This document shows, one piece after another, positions 6,483 to 8,487 of a stretch of 8,487 nt of DNA. Positions within the stretch are counted from its first letter, which is position 1; the number at the start of each line of letters is the position of its first letter. This DNA comes from Ruminococcaceae bacterium UBA5397 (GTDB lineage: Bacteria > Bacillota > Clostridia > Oscillospirales > Acutalibacteraceae). The stretch spans positions 10,987 through 19,473 of the forward strand of contig DHOF01000009.1 of assembly GCA_002411615.1 (NCBI GenBank), given 5' to 3'. A model generated the notes under the pieces. That model saw only the letters and a list, made by a program, of their open reading frames with translations, had not been told where the DNA came from and did no database searches. Position numbers and translations under genes: made by a program.

Positions 6483-7343
6483 TTAATGATTCCCGCTTTT
6501 GAATAAAAAATTCGGTTTTGCTTCATATTCCTTCTCCAAAAAATCAAGAACAGTTTCATAAGAAGAGATCGGCGTCGTTTTTAAAGTCTTCAGAATCACG
6601 ATCACATACAGAGACAGCGGGAACAACAGTCCATGCATGCCGGGCAAGGTTTCCCCGGTAGGATTGCAGGAAAACAACATGGCACAAAGCTCCGGCAGAG
6701 AACCAGAGAATCCAAAAAGCGCTGCTGCAAGCCCTGCACGATAAAATGTAGGAATAGATGGGGCTCCGATTCCACAAAGGATTTTTGCCTGTTCAAAAAA
6801 GAAATACAGAAAGAAGCAAAATGCAATCGTTAAAAAGAGACTTTCCGGTAAAAGGATCTGTGCAGAGTTTTTACGGAACTGGACAACCAGCACTGCTGCA
6901 CACCAAAGGCACGGCAATAATGCCAGATAAGGATGACCTTCATAAAAATTCTGCCCGGCACCACTTGCACAGCCAAGAACCACCAACGAAAGTCCGGCTG
7001 CAATTCCCAAAATCAAGAGTAAACCGGTCTCTATTGTAAAAGAGCCAGCAGCCGCATAAATAGACTGAATAATCAGGCAGGCACCGCATAAAACAGCAGC
7101 GGACGCTTGCAGAACGCTGCGTTCGGCACGCCAGATTTCTCTTTTGGTCCCGCGAAAAAGGGCAAAAATTAAAACGGTCCCAACAAAAAGGCAAATAATT
7201 GTGAGCAGAGAAAGGATTCCTCCATCAGAAAAGAATAGGGTGCCGGCAGTCCCCTTCTGCAAAAAAATAGCGATACGCAGTCCAAAGATCAGAGCAGCTG
7301 CCAAAAAGAAGCTGGTAAATCCTGCTTTCTTTGATTTTATCAT
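6483..7343 (-). CDS. Polytopic membrane protein of unknown function
   Basis: I do not recognise this 286-residue protein. It has about eight hydrophobic segments (roughly residues 10-28, 42-62, 76-98, 103-125, 138-155, 171-191, 201-226 and 238-255), a short basic N-terminus (MIKSKK) and a hydrophilic tail of about 30 residues that is probably cytoplasmic. There is no nucleotide-binding or catalytic motif that I can see. Segments 3 to 7 carry several cysteines (GACLI, GCASG, LWCAA, ILCGIG, ELCAML, FSCNP), some perhaps redox- or metal-related, although they are not in CxxC pairs. The frame stays open to 7556, but GGAG (7352-7355) is 8 nt from ATG 7343 and a near-consensus promoter lies inside the extension, so the start is 7343. 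No clear terminator separates it from GAPDH, 117 bases downstream, so some read-through is possible. Confidence 0.8.
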   Translation of the reverse strand: MIKSKKAGFTSFFLAAALIFGLRIAIFLQKGTAGTLFFSDGGILSLLTIICLFVGTVLIFALFRGTKREIWRAERSVLQASAAVLCGACLIIQSIYAAAGSFTIETGLLLILGIAAGLSLVVLGCASGAGQNFYEGHPYLALLPCLWCAAVLVVQFRKNSAQILLPESLFLTIAFCFFLYFFFEQAKILCGIGAPSIPTFYRAGLAAALFGFSGSLPELCAMLFSCNPTGETLPGMHGLLFPLSLYVIVILKTLKTTPISSYETVLDFLEKEYEAKPNFLFKSGNH

Positions 7344-7351
7344 CACAAAAA

Positions 7352-7356
7352 CTCCT
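7352..7356 (-). promoter_or_regulatory. Ribosome binding site fixing the membrane protein start
   Basis: Minus-strand AGGAG, 8 nt before ATG 7343. The upstream ATG at 7556 lies before the promoter and cannot be the start of the transcript made from it. Confidence 0.8.
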
Positions 7357-7443
7357 ATCGTTGTCAACTTAGATCGTATTTCCTGCCGCTTTGCAAAGAT
7401 CCGTCCGCTGAACAGATTTCTCTTTGCAACTTTCAATTCTTCT

Positions 7444-7472
7444 ATTATACAGAACAAAATTCTTCCGGTCAA
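7444..7472 (-). promoter_or_regulatory. Near-consensus sigma-A promoter of the membrane protein gene
   Basis: On the minus strand TTGACC (7467-7472), a 17-bp spacer and TATAAT (7444-7449) match consensus in 11 of 12 positions. The start site would be near 7437, giving a leader of about 94 nt. That leader contains the 10-bp palindrome CTTTGCAAAG (7389-7398) and a second TTTGCAA nearby. Confidence 0.8.
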
Positions 7473-7575
7473 CGGTATTGCTTTCGCGAATTTTTTCACA
7501 GAAAGCATCACTCTCATCCATGATAAAAATTTTTGCTTGGTGTACTCAGCTTTCACCTTTTTCTATGAGATTTTT

Positions 7576-7596
7576 CCGGATATCAGGAATATCCGG
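7576..7596. repeat. Perfect inverted repeat CCGGATAT-cagga-ATATCCGG
   Basis: Eight-base arms pair perfectly around a 5-nt loop. It is not a normal terminator: a T-run precedes it on the plus strand, but no T-run follows the stem on either strand. It stands between divergent promoters, so a protein-binding site is possible. Confidence 0.45.
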
Positions 7597-7707
7597 CTAA
7601 AGAATGTAATAATTTTATAGCAGCCCCCTGATAAAGTCAATATTATTCCCTATGCTGCTTGTCTTCAGATAAATCTTATTCGAAAATAAAGGAATCTCAT
7701 GTGATTC

Positions 7708-8487
7708 ATGAATAGAAAAAGGAAGGAGCCTGATTTTACTTTGAAAGGTACCATTGCTTTGCTTGTCTTGTTCTTTTTGCTGCTGCTGCTCTTGCCGTGC
7801 CTTGTGTTTTTCGGAAATGGTTCTCGAAATTCTTCCTCCGAAAATCCAAGTGTTTCGAGCAGCACCCCCTCTTCCACCGTTTTACAGACTTCAGAAAGCA
7901 GTGCGCCAGTTTCCGCAGCCCCACAGGCAGAAACGGGACAAACAACCTTTTCCGTACTTGATAAAACCAGTGGAACTGTGCAGTCTATTCCGCAGAGAGA
8001 ATTTCTAATCGGCACTGTCAGCACGGAGATGAGTCCCGATTCTCCCCCAGAAGCTTTAAAAGCGCAGGCGGTTGCCTCCAACACCTATTATCTTCGGCAG
8101 CAGCAGGTTCATCAGGCAAATCCCGACCCAGCCCTCTCTGGGGCAGACTTTTCCTGTGAAACAGGAAAATGGCTCACCTATGCTGATGAGCAGCAGCGAA
8201 AGGATCGCTGGGGTGACAATTATCAAAATTACAAAACAGCCGTAGAACAGGCTGTAGACGCAACCATAAGTCAAACACTCAAAATAGATGGACAACTTGT
8301 GGACGCCACCTATTTTGCAATTAGTTCCGGTGAAACAGAAAACGCCAGCGATCTTTGGGGCGGCGGGCAAGCCTGTCTCGTCAGCGTTGCAAGTCCCCAA
8401 GACTGCTTTGATCCCGGTTTTCTATCCACAAAAGCACTTTCCTCCGACGAAGTAAAAACCGCAGCGGAATCTTTAGGCTGTACCATG
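7708..8487 (+). CDS. spoIID: SpoIID/LytB-domain protein (stage II sporulation protein D-like), 3' end cut by window
   Basis: 260 codons are present and the gene runs off the right edge. It has a basic start (MNRKRKEPDF), one hydrophobic anchor (about 15-35, rich in Leu) and a Ser/Thr/Pro-rich linker (about 38-75). The SpoIID core then begins at IPQREFLIGTVSTEMSPDSP (94-113), followed by EALKAQAVASNTYYL, the YFAISSGETENASDLWGG block (about 202-219) and CLVSVASPQD. This matches B. subtilis SpoIID (IPLEEYVTGVVASEM...EALKAQALAARTF; SNGYTENAEDYWG), and Glu107 corresponds to the catalytic Glu of that lytic transglycosylase. SpoIID trims glycan strands during forespore engulfment together with SpoIIP and SpoIIM. 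Start: ATG 7708 has AAAGGA (7688-7693) 14 nt upstream; TTG 7741 with AAGGAG (7723-7728) 12 nt upstream is an alternative that removes the basic tail. Other SpoIID-domain (LytB) paralogues exist, so the exact orthologue is not certain. Confidence 0.85.
   Translation, partial: MNRKRKEPDFTLKGTIALLVLFFLLLLLLPCLVFFGNGSRNSSSENPSVSSSTPSSTVLQTSESSAPVSAAPQAETGQTTFSVLDKTSGTVQSIPQREFLIGTVSTEMSPDSPPEALKAQAVASNTYYLRQQQVHQANPDPALSGADFSCETGKWLTYADEQQRKDRWGDNYQNYKTAVEQAVDATISQTLKIDGQLVDATYFAISSGETENASDLWGGGQACLVSVASPQDCFDPGFLSTKALSSDEVKTAAESLGCTM

Larger units (their letters stand above)
7344..7707. other. Divergent spacer between membrane protein and SpoIID-like gene
   Basis: This 364-base spacer is non-coding as far as I can tell. 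It holds the 94-nt leader and promoter of the minus-strand membrane protein gene and the CCGGATAT hairpin (7576-7596). Towards the plus-strand gene there is no clear sigma-A promoter. CAATATT at 7638-7644 resembles the -35 of sporulation sigma-E promoters, but I find no matching -10 at the right distance. Confidence 0.55.

Noticed and set aside
6822..6831. TGCAATCGTT, identical to part of operator O1, inside the membrane protein gene
   Set aside because: The second half-site is missing (AAAA in place of TGCA) and it is within coding sequence.
7344..7556. 71-codon N-terminal extension of the membrane protein frame
   Set aside because: It contains a near-consensus promoter, and the downstream ATG has a well-placed SD.

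Overview
The window looks like chromosomal DNA from a spore-forming, low-to-moderate-GC Firmicute, most likely a clostridium of the Oscillospiraceae/Ruminococcaceae type. Reasons: a SpoIID-type sporulation protein at the right edge, strong GGAGG ribosome binding sites before almost every gene, sigma-A promoters close to TTGACA-N17-TATAAT, a short-signal lipoprotein at the left edge and AT-rich spacers. The genus is an inference. I see no tRNA, rRNA, CRISPR array, insertion sequence, attachment site or replication origin.

Layout. (1) 1-269, minus: 5' end of a gamma-glutamyltransferase-like lipoprotein gene running off the left edge. (2) 270-990: about 720 bases of very AT-rich spacer with no convincing gene, holding a bidirectional terminator (884-923) and some weaker signals. 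(3) 991-1989, minus: a LacI-family repressor. (4) 1990-2313: the divergent control region, with two TGCAA-N4-TTGCA operators bearing a central CG and a weaker third one. The outer two lie on the two facing promoters. (5) 2314-5183, plus: the presumed target operon, consisting of a DHDPS/NanA-family Schiff-base lyase, a divergent Nramp-fold transporter, a strong hairpin terminator or attenuator, and a small VOC (glyoxalase-fold) protein. (6) 5194-5236: a perfect bidirectional terminator between convergent units. (7) 5349-6365, minus: glycolytic NAD-dependent GAPDH with its own promoter. (8) 6483-7343, minus: an unrecognised polytopic membrane protein with a near-consensus promoter. (9) 7708 to the right edge, plus: SpoIID/LytB-domain protein, cut by the window.

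The most interesting part is the 1-5.2 kb cassette. A ligand-sensing LacI repressor appears to control itself and a lyase-transporter-VOC operon. The transporter has the Nramp architecture but lacks the Asp of the TM1 DPGN motif and any MPH motif in TM6, the residues that bind the metal in true Nramps. The lyase keeps the Schiff-base lysine and the GxTGE loop, but its YNxP tyrosine is displaced (HLYP). Together this suggests an uncharacterised uptake-and-cleavage route for an organic, perhaps 2-oxo- or sugar-acid-like, substrate rather than manganese or iron uptake or lysine synthesis. That function is inference; no substrate can be read from the sequence.
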